Shown here: positions 53,300 to 61,953 of the stretch, piece after piece
Position numbering within the stretch: the first letter of the stretch is position 1
How the letters are laid out: every line of letters begins with the position of its first letter
Source: Paenibacillus mucilaginosus 3016
GTDB lineage: Bacteria > Bacillota > Bacilli > Paenibacillales > NBRC-103111
Length of the DNA stretch: 64,000 nucleotides
Reading direction: 5' to 3'
Assembly: GCF_000250655.1 (NCBI RefSeq)
Contig: NC_016935.1
Span: 1,134,001 to 1,198,000 of the forward strand
The notes under the pieces: model-generated
What the model saw: only the letters and a program-made list of their open reading frames with translations
Database searches by the model: none
What the model was told of the DNA's origin: nothing
Made by a program: the position numbers and the translations under genes

Positions 53300-53335
53300 G
53301 AATAGATACACACGAATTAAAGGAAGTGGCTTAGC

Positions 53336-54034
53336 ATGGTGGAACCCTTATTCCAAGTCAAAGTGGCCTGTCCCCAGTGCGGCCAGGAATTTCAATCTTC
53401 CCGCGTGAGACCGAGCTTTAAGAAGACCATCCGTACCGATACGGACTTCTGCCTGCATTACAAGGATATCAATCCGGAGTATTATGTGGTACGGATCTGT
53501 CCTTCCTGCGGCTTCGCGGGCACGGAGAATTCCAAGACGAAGCTCACGGCGGCGGAGAAAGAAGCGTTCCACAGCAAGATCGGTTCGCAGTGGAACTATA
53601 AGGAGTACGGCGGGGAGCGTTCCTGGGGCGATGCCTTGTACAGCTACAAGCTCGCTCTGCTCTGCGCGCAGATCGTGAAGGAGAGCGCCCGGGTGACGGC
53701 GGGGCTGCTGCACCATATCGCCTGGCTCTACCGGGAAAAGGGAGATGAAGCGCAGGAGAAGCGCTTCCTGCAGTTCGCGCTGGACGAATATACCCGGGCC
53801 TTCGAGACCGAAGGCGGAGAGATGAACAACGCCCGGCTGATGTATCTGCTGGGGGAGCTGAACCGGCGGCTGAAGCATTACAAGCCGGCCGTCAAGTGGT
53901 TTACGCGCGTCATTAACGACAAGTCGATCAACGATGCCGGCATGATCCGCGCCTGCCGGGAGCAGTGGGCGGTTGTCCGCGAGGACATGCAGGCGGACAA
54001 GCTGGAGCCGATCGACGAGACCGAGCTTACTTAG
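53336..54034 (+). CDS. DUF2225 (zinc-ribbon plus TPR-like) protein
   Basis: 232 residues. Two CxxC knuckles (CPQCGQEF near residue 12 and CPSCGFAG near 57) form a zinc site; the C-terminal ~130 residues are helical with TPR-like repeats (KEKRFLQFALDEYTRAF-like, YLLGELNRRLKHYKPAVKWF). Matches DUF2225 of Bacillales. Intracellular; role unknown. Terminated by a 17-bp hairpin. Confidence 0.9.
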   Translation: MVEPLFQVKVACPQCGQEFQSSRVRPSFKKTIRTDTDFCLHYKDINPEYYVVRICPSCGFAGTENSKTKLTAAEKEAFHSKIGSQWNYKEYGGERSWGDALYSYKLALLCAQIVKESARVTAGLLHHIAWLYREKGDEAQEKRFLQFALDEYTRAFETEGGEMNNARLMYLLGELNRRLKHYKPAVKWFTRVINDKSINDAGMIRACREQWAVVREDMQADKLEPIDETELT

Positions 54035-54079
54035 GCATTCCGCTCTACCGATTCATGCAGAGGGAGCTGACTCCCCAAT

Positions 54080-54137
54080 CAACAAAACGCACAGAGTACG
54101 CTGCGGCAGCGGTCCGCAGGCTCTGTGCGTTTTGTTG
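54080..54137. terminator. bidirectional terminator
   Basis: CAACAAAACGCACAGAG / CTCTGTGCGTTTTGTTG 17-bp perfect stem around a GC-rich inner hairpin; between the DUF2225 gene and the convergent zinc-ribbon gene. Confidence 0.88.
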
Positions 54138-54216
54138 TTGAGCGGCGTTAAGCTATTCTTGGCGTCTGAGCCTCCCTCTTCGTCAGGCCTACCTGCCCCG
54201 GGGGGAAGGCTGGGAG

Positions 54217-54462
54217 TCAGCGGCCGCCGGAACGGCTGAGCGCCCGGGAAGCCAGCAGGTAATCGGAATCGGCTCCGACAAGCGTGAGCTTGCCCCGGCA
54301 GCAGGGGAAAATGAGCAGCTTCTTGACCCCGTCCTTGAGATCCTCAAGCTCTCTGGGTTTGAGGGCGAGCAGCACGTTATCCGCTCCGCAGAACGGGCAG
54401 TTCTGCACATAGACATCCTGCCCGATCCTCTCATAGGGCCACGTATTCTGGAATGGAATCAT
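54217..54462 (-). CDS. conserved hypothetical protein with zinc-ribbon-like Cys
   Basis: 81 residues. NCPFCGADNVLLALKP near the middle and PCCRGKLTLVG after it provide a four-Cys metal site. Preceded 8 bp upstream by yycC, so the two are probably co-transcribed. No function known. Confidence 0.72.
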   Translation of the reverse strand: MIPFQNTWPYERIGQDVYVQNCPFCGADNVLLALKPRELEDLKDGVKKLLIFPCCRGKLTLVGADSDYLLASRALSRSGGR

Positions 54463-54470
54463 GGCCTTCG

Positions 54471-54662
54471 TTACTCCTTGGCGCCGTCGCCTGCAGCCGG
54501 CTCCTTGGCGGCTTCTCCGGCAGGGGACGCTTCTTTGCGCGCGAGTTCACCGAGTTTCTGCAGCAGGATGTGCTGCGGCATATGCATCAGGTGCTCGAGC
54601 GGGACGCCGAGCTCCTTGGCCAGTTTTTGCGCCGTGTCGGGCGATATTTGCAGGGGTCTCAT
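54471..54662 (-). CDS. yycC: YycC-family protein
   Basis: 63 residues: MRPLQISPDTAQKLAKELG and LEHLMHMPQHILLQKL match B. subtilis YycC, with an added Ala/Glu-rich tail. Role unknown. GGAGG precedes the ATG. Confidence 0.85.
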   Translation of the reverse strand: MRPLQISPDTAQKLAKELGVPLEHLMHMPQHILLQKLGELARKEASPAGEAAKEPAAGDGAKE

Positions 54663-54873
54663 GGATAGGGCCTCCTTATTATACGTTCGGGGTAGTATAC
54701 CGGTCTTCCCCTCATTTAATCACTTACCGCTGGAAAGTTCAATCCTAACGGAATAATCCGGGGGAGGGGGCTTTGGCTCCGGTGGCAAAATGTGGTTTAA
54801 TGAAGGGGCAAGCTCATATCATACACTAGGACGTGCTCTTATTACATAACCTTAAGAAAGGTCGTGCAGCCCC

Positions 54874-56665
54874 ATGAAAACCCCGCTTCCGCAAACCTGG
54901 AACCTCGAGAGGTTCTTCCCGGGAGGCAGCGCTTCCGCCGAGTTCGGCGTGTTCCTGGACGGGCTCCGGCAGTATATTGCCGAGGCTGAGGAGCTTCTGC
55001 GCTCCACCCCTGTGCCGGCTTCGCCGAACGACGTGTCCGCGCTGCTCCCGCTGATCGCCCTGCTGCAGAAGGCGGCGCTTCAGATCCGGGAGGCCGACTC
55101 CTTCACCGGGTGCCTGGCCGCCGAGAACCAGAACGACAAGCGCGCCGTTATACTTGGAGGCCAGGTCCGTACGCTTGGTGCAGCCTATGCCTCCGCCCTG
55201 ACGCGGTTCGACGATCTCCTGACCCGGATTCCGGAGGAAGCCTGGGAGGCGCTGCTGGCGCTCCCGGAGCTGCAGGAGATCCGCTATCCGCTCGCAGAGC
55301 GCCGGGAGCTGGCGGCCGAGAAGCTGCCTCCGGAGCAGGAGGCGCTGGTGAACGAGCTGGCCGTCGACGGCTACCACGGCTGGGGCGAGCTCTACAACAC
55401 GACGGTGAGCAAGTTCCGCGTGCCCTACGAGGAGAACGGCGTCGTCACCGAGCTGTCCGCAGGCCAGGCGGCCAACAAGATGGACAGTCCCCAGCGTGAG
55501 ATTCGGGAGAAGGTCTTCCGCCGCTGGGAGGAGCAGTGGGGCAGGCATGCCGACTACTGTGCGGATGCGCTCAATCACCTCGGGGGCTTCCGGCTGAAGC
55601 TGTACGAGCGCCGGGGCGTGGGAGGGCATCCTGAAGGAGCCGCTCAGCATCAACCGGATGTCGCAGGAGACCCTGGATACGATGTGGAAGGTCATCGAGG
55701 ACAGCAAGGACGTCTTCGTCCGCTACCTGGAGCGCAAGGCGAAGCTGCTCGGCCTCTCTAGGCTGAGCTGGTTCGATGTCGATGCCCCGGTGGGTTCGGG
55801 GGCCGGAACGATCTCGTATGACGCGGGGGCCGAGCTGATCGTCGGCCAGTTCCGCCGCTTCTCGCCGAAGATGGCCGACTTTGCCGTGAAGGCGTTCGAG
55901 AATGCCTGGATCGAAGCCGAAGACCGGCCGGGCAAGCGTCCCGGGGGCTTCTGCACCTCGTTCCCGGTGGCGGAGGAGACGCGGATCTTCATGACCTATG
56001 CGGGCTCCGCCTCGAACGTCTCTACGCTGGCCCATGAGCTGGGCCATGCCTACCACCAGCACGTGATGAACGACCTGCCGGCCTTCGCCCAGGAGTATGC
56101 GATGAACGTGGCGGAAACCGCCTCCACCTTCGCCGAGATGGTGGTCTCCGATGCGGCGGTCAAAGGGGCGGCGACCGAAGCGGAGCGCCTCGCGCTGATC
56201 GAGGACAAAATCCAGCGCTCGGTGGCCTTCTACATGAACATCCATGCCCGATTCCTCTTCGAGACACGCTTCTATGAAGAGCGCAGCCGGGGGCTGGTCA
56301 GCGTAGACCGGCTGAACGAGCTTATGACCGAAGCCCAGCGCGAAGCGTACCGGGGGGCGCTGGAGGAGTACCATCCGCACTTCTGGGCTTCGAAGCTGCA
56401 CTTCTACATTACGGAGGTTCCGTTCTACAACTTCCCGTACACCTTCGGCTACATGTTCAGCGCCGGCCTCTACGCCGAAGCCCTGAAGCGCGGGGAAGCG
56501 TTCGAGGACCAGTACGTGGCGCTCCTCCGCGATACGGGACGCATGACGGTTGAAGAGCTCGCGCAGAAGCATCTGGGCGTGGATCTGCGCCGGCCCGACT
56601 TCTGGCAGGGGCGATGGTCCATGTCGGTCGGGGATGTCGAGGAATTCCTGCGTCTGACGGAATAA
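54874..56665 (+). pseudogene. M3-family oligoendopeptidase F-like peptidase, frameshifted
   Basis: Frame 1 (54874-~55620) encodes the helical N-terminal half up to FRLKLYERRG; frame 2 continues with WEGILKEPLSINRMSQETLDTMWK and runs to 56665. One extra G near 55616-55621 explains this; correcting it gives ~596 residues, normal for the family. The zinc motif HELGHAYHQHV and the downstream Glu (NVAETASTFAEM) are intact. The enzyme hydrolyses oligopeptides in the cytoplasm. A real null mutation or a sequence error are both possible. Confidence 0.88.
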
Positions 56666-56667
56666 GG

Positions 56668-56701
56668 AGTAAGAAGTAAGAAGTAAGAAGTAAGAAGTAA
56701 G
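56668..56701. repeat. 7-bp tandem repeat AGTAAGA, ~4.9 copies
   Basis: Five near-complete units (AGTAAGA x4 plus AGTAAG) begin two bases after the peptidase stop codon. Such short repeats mutate by slippage. Confidence 0.9.
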
Positions 56702-56725
56702 CCGCATCCCTAAGCAGCATGACGG

Positions 56726-56760
56726 AAGCCGGCCCGGCAGACACGGGGCCGGCTTTCTTG
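56726..56760 (+). terminator. terminator after the M3 peptidase gene
   Basis: AAGCCGGCCC / GGGCCGGCTT stem, 10-nt loop, then TCTTGTT. Confidence 0.85.
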
Positions 56761-56794
56761 TTACGACCCTAACTACCCGAAGGAGAGGATCCCC

Positions 56795-57190
56795 ATGATA
56801 GACATTCAATTCATTCACCACATCAGCCTCAATGTCAGGAAGCTGGAGCCCGCGGTGGCGTTCTACCGGGATGTGCTCGGACTGAAGGAGCTGGAGCGGC
56901 CTCCGTTTGATTTTGAAGGAGCCTGGTTCGCCGTCGGGCCGGCAGGGCAGCAGCTGCATCTCATCGTACATGAGGGAGAGGTGCTGCGGGAGGGCGGCAT
57001 GCATTCGCGGGACGGGCACTTCGCCCTCCGGGTGGCCGGCTACCACCGGACTATCGAGTGGCTGGAGCGCTGCGGAGCGGCCTATGACGCACGGCCTCGT
57101 CCCCGGGCGGGCTTCCCTCAGATCTATGTCATGGACCCCGACCGGAATATCATTGAACTGAACTGCGATCCGGCGGAACTGGAATCGTGA
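56795..57190 (+). CDS. VOC-family (glyoxalase/dioxygenase-like) protein
   Basis: 131 residues with paired beta-alpha-beta-beta-beta modules: HISLNVRKLEPAVAFYRDVLGL with a metal-ligand His, later HFALRV and DPDRNIIEL (Glu ligand). Could be a glyoxalase, fosfomycin-resistance-like or dioxygenase relative; no subtype motif decides. AAGGAGAGG precedes the ATG. Confidence 0.88.
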   Translation: MIDIQFIHHISLNVRKLEPAVAFYRDVLGLKELERPPFDFEGAWFAVGPAGQQLHLIVHEGEVLREGGMHSRDGHFALRVAGYHRTIEWLERCGAAYDARPRPRAGFPQIYVMDPDRNIIELNCDPAELES

Positions 57191-57347
57191 ATGGAAGGAG
57201 CCTCGCTCAGACGCTGCGTTCCTTCCGAGGGGGAGAATCTGGTCCGGTTCCCAGATGTTTCATGCCCCGGACAAGCGTTTAAATAAGGAGCGTACAAGTA
57301 AAGTACAAAGCAAAACAGATAAAAATCATGTAGAGGAGATGAGTGTA

Positions 57348-57854
57348 ATGGCACGCAACAACGATGAGAAAATGAGCCGTGAGGAAGCAGGTCGTAAGGG
57401 TGGCGAGGCCAACGCAAACAAACAGGACAAAGAATTCTTCCAAGAGATTGGCCGTAAAGGCGGCGAAGCCAACGCGGAAGCCCATGACCGCGAGCACTTC
57501 CAGGAAATCGGCCGTAAGGGCGGCGAAGCCACTGCCGAAACGCATGATAAGGAGTTCTACCAGGAAATCGGCCGTAAAGGCGGCGAAGCCACTGCCGAAT
57601 CCCATGGCAAGGAATTCTATCAGGAGATCGGCCGTAAGGGCGGCGAAGCCACTGCCGAATCCCATGACAAGGAATTCTACCAGGAGATCGGCCGTAAGGG
57701 CGGCGAAGCCAACGCCGAATCCCATGACCGCGAGCACTTCGAGGAGATCGGCCGTAAGGGCGGCGAAGCGCGCGGCAACAACCGCGATGGTGATGAGGAA
57801 GAGGATGGCAAGATGAGCCGCGAGGAAGCCGGCCGCAAGGGCGGCAGCCGCTAA
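57348..57854 (+). CDS. KGG-repeat (GsiB/con-10-like) general stress protein
   Basis: 168 residues from ATG 57348 (AGAGGAG 9 nt upstream). Eight (G)RKGG motifs, six in regular ~20-residue units of the form GRKGGEATAESHDKEFYQEI, with a final acidic linker and AGRKGGSR. Extremely hydrophilic. Relatives (B. subtilis GsiB, fungal con-10) build up under desiccation, heat or glucose starvation. The DNA is a 60-bp tandem repeat from ~57400 to 57770. Terminator follows. Confidence 0.92.
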   Translation: MARNNDEKMSREEAGRKGGEANANKQDKEFFQEIGRKGGEANAEAHDREHFQEIGRKGGEATAETHDKEFYQEIGRKGGEATAESHGKEFYQEIGRKGGEATAESHDKEFYQEIGRKGGEANAESHDREHFEEIGRKGGEARGNNRDGDEEEDGKMSREEAGRKGGSR

Positions 57855-57875
57855 TTTCATATAGATGTTCGGGAG

Positions 57876-57905
57876 CAGCCGGTCCGCTAAGGACCGGCTG
57901 TTTTG
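57876..57905 (+). terminator. terminator after the KGG gene
   Basis: CAGCCGGTCC / GGACCGGCTG stem, 5-nt loop, then TTTTG. Confidence 0.88.
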
Positions 57906-57965
57906 CTGCGAGTATAAGAAGTTCTATCTCGCCAGAGCTCGATTCTGTCATCATGTATTTCTTAC

Positions 57966-58007
57966 AAATGCGCCTCGCCCGTAAGCACGGCGAAGCCGGT
58001 TATCTTA
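57966..58007 (+). repeat. dispersed ~45-bp intergenic element, copy E
   Basis: AAATGCGCCTCGCCCGTAAG, CACGGCGAAGCCGGTTATC, TTAGC. Most similar to copy A (shared GACGGC/CACGGC-GAAGCCG-TTATCTTA). Lies in the ~300-bp convergent gap between the KGG and SASP genes; otherwise that gap holds only two terminators. Confidence 0.62.
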
Positions 58008-58103
58008 GCGCGGCGTATTCACCGCTTTTCGGATCGGAATGGATTCGTTATAATGGGGGGAACGAAAGAGGGCGGAAGGAAACGAGTGGAACCCTTGAAG
58101 GAC

Positions 58104-58138
58104 AGAAAAAGACGGCCCGCTTGGGACCGTCTTTGAAG
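58104..58138 (-). terminator. terminator after the SASP gene
   Basis: Minus strand: AAAGACGG, 11-nt loop, CCGTCTTTTTC. Confidence 0.82.
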
Positions 58139-58161
58139 AGCTAAGTATTCGGGAGGTTGCA

Positions 58162-58389
58162 TTATCTGGAGAACTTGCCAGCCAGCTGCTGCTCGGCGAT
58201 TTGAACCAGACGACGTGTGATATGGCCACCGATTGCCCCAGTGTCGCGGGTTGCCATGAAACCATAGTAACCGTCCTGAGGAATTTGGATGCCCAGCTCT
58301 TGAGCTACTTCGTACTTCAGTTGGTCCAGAGCTTGGGAAGCTTGAGGAACGACCAATACGTTGCTGTTGCGGGATTGTCCTGCGCCCAT
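58162..58389 (-). CDS. alpha/beta-type small acid-soluble spore protein
   Basis: 75 residues from the ATG at 58389 (GGAGGTGATTACG upstream). The two SASP motifs are intact: YEVAQELGI, which includes the GPR protease site, and DGYYGFMATRDTGAIGGHITRRLV. It coats and protects spore DNA and supplies amino acids at germination. Monocistronic and followed by a terminator. Confidence 0.95.
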   Translation of the reverse strand: MGAGQSRNSNVLVVPQASQALDQLKYEVAQELGIQIPQDGYYGFMATRDTGAIGGHITRRLVQIAEQQLAGKFSR

Positions 58390-58484
58390 CGTAATCACCT
58401 CCGTTCTTGTAAGGTAGTATGTGACAAAACCGTGATTATACACGCGTTTATAATTGGTAATTATGTCCAAAGGGAGGGGTCGTC

Positions 58485-58976
58485 TTGTCGGAGCTTGTTT
58501 TGAAGTACAGCGGGTGGGGTCACGATGCGGATCTGCAGGTCATTCATGCAGATGTACTTATGGAGATCGACGGGGAAGTGCTCATCGATGAGCCGATGTG
58601 TGTCGATGTGGGCCTGCCGGCTCTGCTGCTGAGTATCGTGGAGGATGTGGAGCCCGACCGCTGGGCCGAGGCTTCCGAGTGGCACCGGGTCCCCTTCGTC
58701 ATCTGCGGCTGCGGGGATCCGGAATGCCGGGGGTATTCCTTCCGGGTCAGGCACCGGGAGGGGGGGCTCCTGGAGCTGACGGAGCTCGACGAACGGCAGG
58801 GGCGCTCTCCGCGGGAGCTGGACAGCTACCTGATTCCGCGAGCCCAGTATGCAGCCCAGGTCCGGGCGATCGGGGAGCAGTTCCTCCGGTTCACCGAAGG
58901 TCTCGACTACCGGCCGTATTATGCCGATACGGTGAAGACCGTCAAGGAGCTCCTGCAGCGCACCGTCAGTATTTGA
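58485..58976 (+). CDS. conserved hypothetical protein with CGCGxxxC motif
   Basis: 163 residues from TTG 58485 (AGGGAGGGG upstream). Beta-rich N-terminal part; ICGCGDPECRGYSF near residue 74 provides three Cys in a possible metal knuckle. The C-terminal half is helical. Its last 11 bp overlap the end of a 50-aa gene on the other strand. Function unknown. Confidence 0.68.
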   Translation: MSELVLKYSGWGHDADLQVIHADVLMEIDGEVLIDEPMCVDVGLPALLLSIVEDVEPDRWAEASEWHRVPFVICGCGDPECRGYSFRVRHREGGLLELTELDERQGRSPRELDSYLIPRAQYAAQVRAIGEQFLRFTEGLDYRPYYADTVKTVKELLQRTVSI

Positions 58977-59118
58977 TTTTGAACGAAGCGGCCAGCTTCT
59001 TGAGGGCCTCCACGTCCTTCTGCAGCTTCTCCATATCTTTGAACATCTTCTTCATGTCCTTGTTGTCGCCAAGCAGGGACATGACTTCCTCCAGAGGGGA
59101 GATGCGGGGAGTCTTCAT
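58966..59118 (-). CDS. 50-aa helical hypothetical protein
   Basis: ATG 59118 with AAGGAGG 10 nt upstream; stop TGA at 58966-58968. Residues: KTPRISPLEEVMSLLGDN, then a Lys/Met/Leu-rich amphipathic, coiled-coil-like helix (MKKMFKDMEKLQKDVEALKKL). The strong ribosome site and helix pattern support it as a real gene. No family recognised. Confidence 0.6.
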   Translation of the reverse strand: MKTPRISPLEEVMSLLGDNKDMKKMFKDMEKLQKDVEALKKLAASFKIKY

Positions 59119-59349
59119 GGAACACCAACCTCCTTCCGGGCAGGCATCGCCGTTCCCTGTATCGTATGTACGGGGCTTACGGCGCCGTATGTGCGCCTGT
59201 CTCGGGTTATGACTGCCCCCGGGAAAAAGAGATCGATCCCAGGATCATCGGATTCGCCGTCCTTTAAGACCCTGCGGGGTTTTATGAGAAATCCAAGATG
59301 ACAGAATCGAGCCCCTCTGACAGATGAATCCTTATATTCGCACAAAAGA
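59119..59349. other. intergenic region with no recognised gene
   Basis: Contains a modest hairpin AAGACCC-TGCG-GGGTTTT near 59266-59284 and no credible reading frame. Possibly the promoter of the 50-aa gene. Also nothing clear between 59382 and 59515. Confidence 0.4.
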
Positions 59350-59381
59350 GCTGCAGCCGGCTTTTCGGCTGCAGCCTTTTT
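59350..59381. terminator. hairpin terminator upstream end of capA-like unit
   Basis: GCTGCAGCCG / CGGCTGCAGC stem with a 6-nt loop, then CTTTTTAT on the plus strand; the minus strand gives CTCTTTTG. Confidence 0.8.
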
Positions 59382-59515
59382 ATGGTTAGAGCCTGCGCAT
59401 GAAGGGATCCGGCATAACGCCGTACGGTCTTCACGGACAGAGACGCGGAGTCCCCTTGGTCAGGCGGCCTGCCACTCATGCTGCCAAGCTGCCGTCGAAG
59501 TCGCCCCCGGAGACC

Positions 59516-60715
59516 TCAGCGCACGATGAGGTCGGGCATCCAGCGCTGCAGGTGCGCCTGCAGACTCCGGCGGACCCCGTCTGCCTCCGGGAGGTCCGCT
59601 TCGCCGGCTTCGGCCAGCGGCACGACGCGGAAGCTCCGCCAGCCGTGGAAGCGGATGAACGTCGTCTGCAGCCGGACATTCCCGATCCGGACGGCCGGCG
59701 GGACGCCGTTCACCCCGGCAGGGGGAAGCTGCAGCTCCGCGTGCAGGATGGCGCCGATCCGCGTGTGGGGATCGGGCTGCCGCTGGGCTGCCAGGAAGTT
59801 GCCGAGCGAGTAGACGACCAGCGTGCGGCCCCCGCGCCGGTTGGCGATCCATTCCGGCGGCTGCAGCACGTGCGGGTGATGGCCAAGGATGAGGTCGGCG
59901 CCCGCATCGGCGGCCTGCCTGGCGAGCCTGCGCTGCGCGGGGGAGGGTAGACGCTCGTACTCCCGGCCGAAGTGCAGCGAGACGATGACCGCATCGGCGG
60001 CCCTGCGCGCTTCGGCGATCTCTTGTTTCATCCGGCGTTCCTCCAGCCGGTGCACGAGGTAAGAGCGGCCCCTCGGGGAAGCGATGCCGTTGGTGCCTTC
60101 GGTGAAGGCGAGGAACGCCAGCCGGATGCCGCTGCGCTCCACAAGGCGCAGGCGGCTGCGGTCCGCTTCGGAGTCGCTCGCTCCCGCATATTCCACGCCG
60201 AGCTCGCGCCAATGCCGGATGGCCGAGCGGAGCGCCTTCTCCCCGCGGTCGAGCGCGTGATTGTTGGCCATCGTCACGACGTCGATCCCGGCTTGCTTCA
60301 GCGCATCGGCCGCTTCGTGCGGGGAGTTGAAGGAAGGGTAGTCGGAGAGGCCCAGTGCGGTTCCGCCGGTCACGCTCTCCTGGTTGGCTACGGCGATATC
60401 CGCCGTCTCGAGCTCCTCCTTCACCGCTTCCAGCATGGGGGTGAAGTTGAAACCGGTCCTTGTTCGTGCATCCTCATAGAGCGAACGGTGGATGAGGACA
60501 TCCCCGACCGCCGCCAGGGTGACCCGCCGGCTTGCGGCCGGGATGGGCGGACCCTCTGCGGAGAGGGCGGCGCTTGGGGCCGGACCGGTTGCAGGGCTCC
60601 CTTGGAGGCCCGCAGGCTTATCCGGCTCCGCAGCACTGCAGCCGGCAGCCAGGAGGAGCAGGGCGGCCAGCACGCCGCAGGATCGAACAGGGCGCCGCCG
60701 GTTGGCTTGTGTCAT
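59516..60715 (-). CDS. CapA-family (PgsA-like) lipoprotein
   Basis: 399 residues. Lipoprotein signal ends LLLAAGC. Metallophosphatase-like CapA fold: LAAVGDVLIHRSLYE, ANQESVTGG, VVTMANNHALDRG, ILGHHPHVLQP and YSLGNFLA. Family members include PgsA of poly-gamma-glutamate synthesis, but pgsBC are absent, so the substrate is unclear. Confidence 0.9.
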   Translation of the reverse strand: MTQANRRRPVRSCGVLAALLLLAAGCSAAEPDKPAGLQGSPATGPAPSAALSAEGPPIPAASRRVTLAAVGDVLIHRSLYEDARTRTGFNFTPMLEAVKEELETADIAVANQESVTGGTALGLSDYPSFNSPHEAADALKQAGIDVVTMANNHALDRGEKALRSAIRHWRELGVEYAGASDSEADRSRLRLVERSGIRLAFLAFTEGTNGIASPRGRSYLVHRLEERRMKQEIAEARRAADAVIVSLHFGREYERLPSPAQRRLARQAADAGADLILGHHPHVLQPPEWIANRRGGRTLVVYSLGNFLAAQRQPDPHTRIGAILHAELQLPPAGVNGVPPAVRIGNVRLQTTFIRFHGWRSFRVVPLAEAGEADLPEADGVRRSLQAHLQRWMPDLIVR

Positions 60716-60851
60716 GGATGGCCCGCCTCTCTGCCGTCATTCAAAAAACCAATAACTACTATGTACCGGTTGCAGGGAAAATATAACGGAGAGGGCAGGG
60801 TGGGAATTATTGGGCGGGTTCGTAAGTGAGGGGGAGGCGCGGCTGCTGACG

Positions 60852-60896
60852 GCAAAAAGCCCCTGAACCGCCTTGATGACAAGGGGCTCAGGGGCA
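60852..60896 (-). terminator. terminator after aldose epimerase-like gene
   Basis: Minus strand: GCCCCTGA ... TCAGGGGC stem with an inner paired loop, then TTTTTG. Confidence 0.85.
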
Positions 60897-60910
60897 GGCA
60901 GGCTGCCCGG

Positions 60911-61864
60911 TCAGGTATGAATGACTTCCAGCTTAACCTCCAGGTTAAGCTCTTCGCCCGGCGCGATGCCGCGCAGGCCGGTCACTTCCGCCGGGTGTCC
61001 GGTAATATTCGGGGCGTTCGTCACCCAGGTATAGGGCTCGAGACAGATGTAGTCGCGGGCTTCCCCCTTGGTGAAGACGACCCACTGCTTGAAGGCTTCG
61101 GAGGCGCTGTAGCGCAGCTCGACGCCCTTCCTGCAGAGAACGGCCAGACGGGGATAATCCCCGATCTGGAATACGGTGTCCATGTCGTACCCTTCTAGCG
61201 TGTCGCCGCGCAGCAGGCGCGTGTAGGCTTCGCCCAGCGGGACCATCTCCCCGGTCGGCACCTTCGTCTCGTCAAGCTCCCAGATGCCGCTGGACGGCAG
61301 CTGGAGCTTCCACTTCTCCGGCTCGCCGTCCAGCCGGAACCAGGTGTGCAGCCCATAGCCGAATGGGGCCGTGACATCCCCGCGGTTGACCGCACGCAGG
61401 CTGTGGCGGAGCAAGCCGCCCTTCAGCTCGCAGGTCAGTTCGAGCTCCAGGGCGTGTGGATACTGCCGCTGCACGTTCTCGTCCTCGGCGAGCCGGAGCA
61501 CGCAGGTGATGTAGGTCGTATCTTCCCGGTGCCCCGTGGCGGTCACGGTCCAGGCCTGATTCCGCAGCATCCCATGGACGTGATGCCCATGGCTGTTCGT
61601 GACGTCGAAGCGGTACTCCCGGCCCTCGAAGGTGAAGCGGGCGCCGCGGATGCGGTTCGGCGGCATGAGGATCGGGGTGCCGTACTGCACAGGCGCCTCT
61701 TCGAGTTCCTGCGGCCCTGAGGGGGTGCGCAGGAGCTCGCGGCCGAGCTTTTTATCCCAAATGCTGTATACGTTGCTTCCAAGGGCGGGGCAGATCCGCA
61801 CGATGAGCTGGTCGTTCTCCATCTCATACGCCGGTGTGCCTTCCCAGTCGATTCGGTTAATCAT
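60911..61864 (-). CDS. aldose 1-epimerase-family protein
   Basis: 317 residues from the ATG at 61864 (GAAGGAG upstream). Galactose mutarotase fold with acid/base residues in NSHGHHVHG, GYGLHTWF and the catalytic Glu in CLEPYTWV. It interconverts anomers of a hexose; the exact sugar is not known. Monocistronic with its own terminator. Confidence 0.9.
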   Translation of the reverse strand: MINRIDWEGTPAYEMENDQLIVRICPALGSNVYSIWDKKLGRELLRTPSGPQELEEAPVQYGTPILMPPNRIRGARFTFEGREYRFDVTNSHGHHVHGMLRNQAWTVTATGHREDTTYITCVLRLAEDENVQRQYPHALELELTCELKGGLLRHSLRAVNRGDVTAPFGYGLHTWFRLDGEPEKWKLQLPSSGIWELDETKVPTGEMVPLGEAYTRLLRGDTLEGYDMDTVFQIGDYPRLAVLCRKGVELRYSASEAFKQWVVFTKGEARDYICLEPYTWVTNAPNITGHPAEVTGLRGIAPGEELNLEVKLEVIHT

Positions 61865-61953
61865 GGTGAGACTCCTTCGGTAAGGATGATGGACACGCAC
61901 AGGGCGGTCAGGTTCCTATTGTAGCAGATGCCGGCCAAGAGCCAAAGCCCGGA

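Noticed and set aside
57285..57315. GTTTAA near the KGG gene considered as a sigma-B promoter
   Set aside because: No GGGTAT-like -10 at the required spacing.
57400..57770. 60-bp tandem units considered as a CRISPR array
   Set aside because: Units are contiguous, coding and in frame for KGG modules, with no unique spacers.
59282..59479. 65-residue minus-strand frame downstream of the CapA gene
   Set aside because: Runs through a Rho-independent terminator hairpin and has no conserved features.
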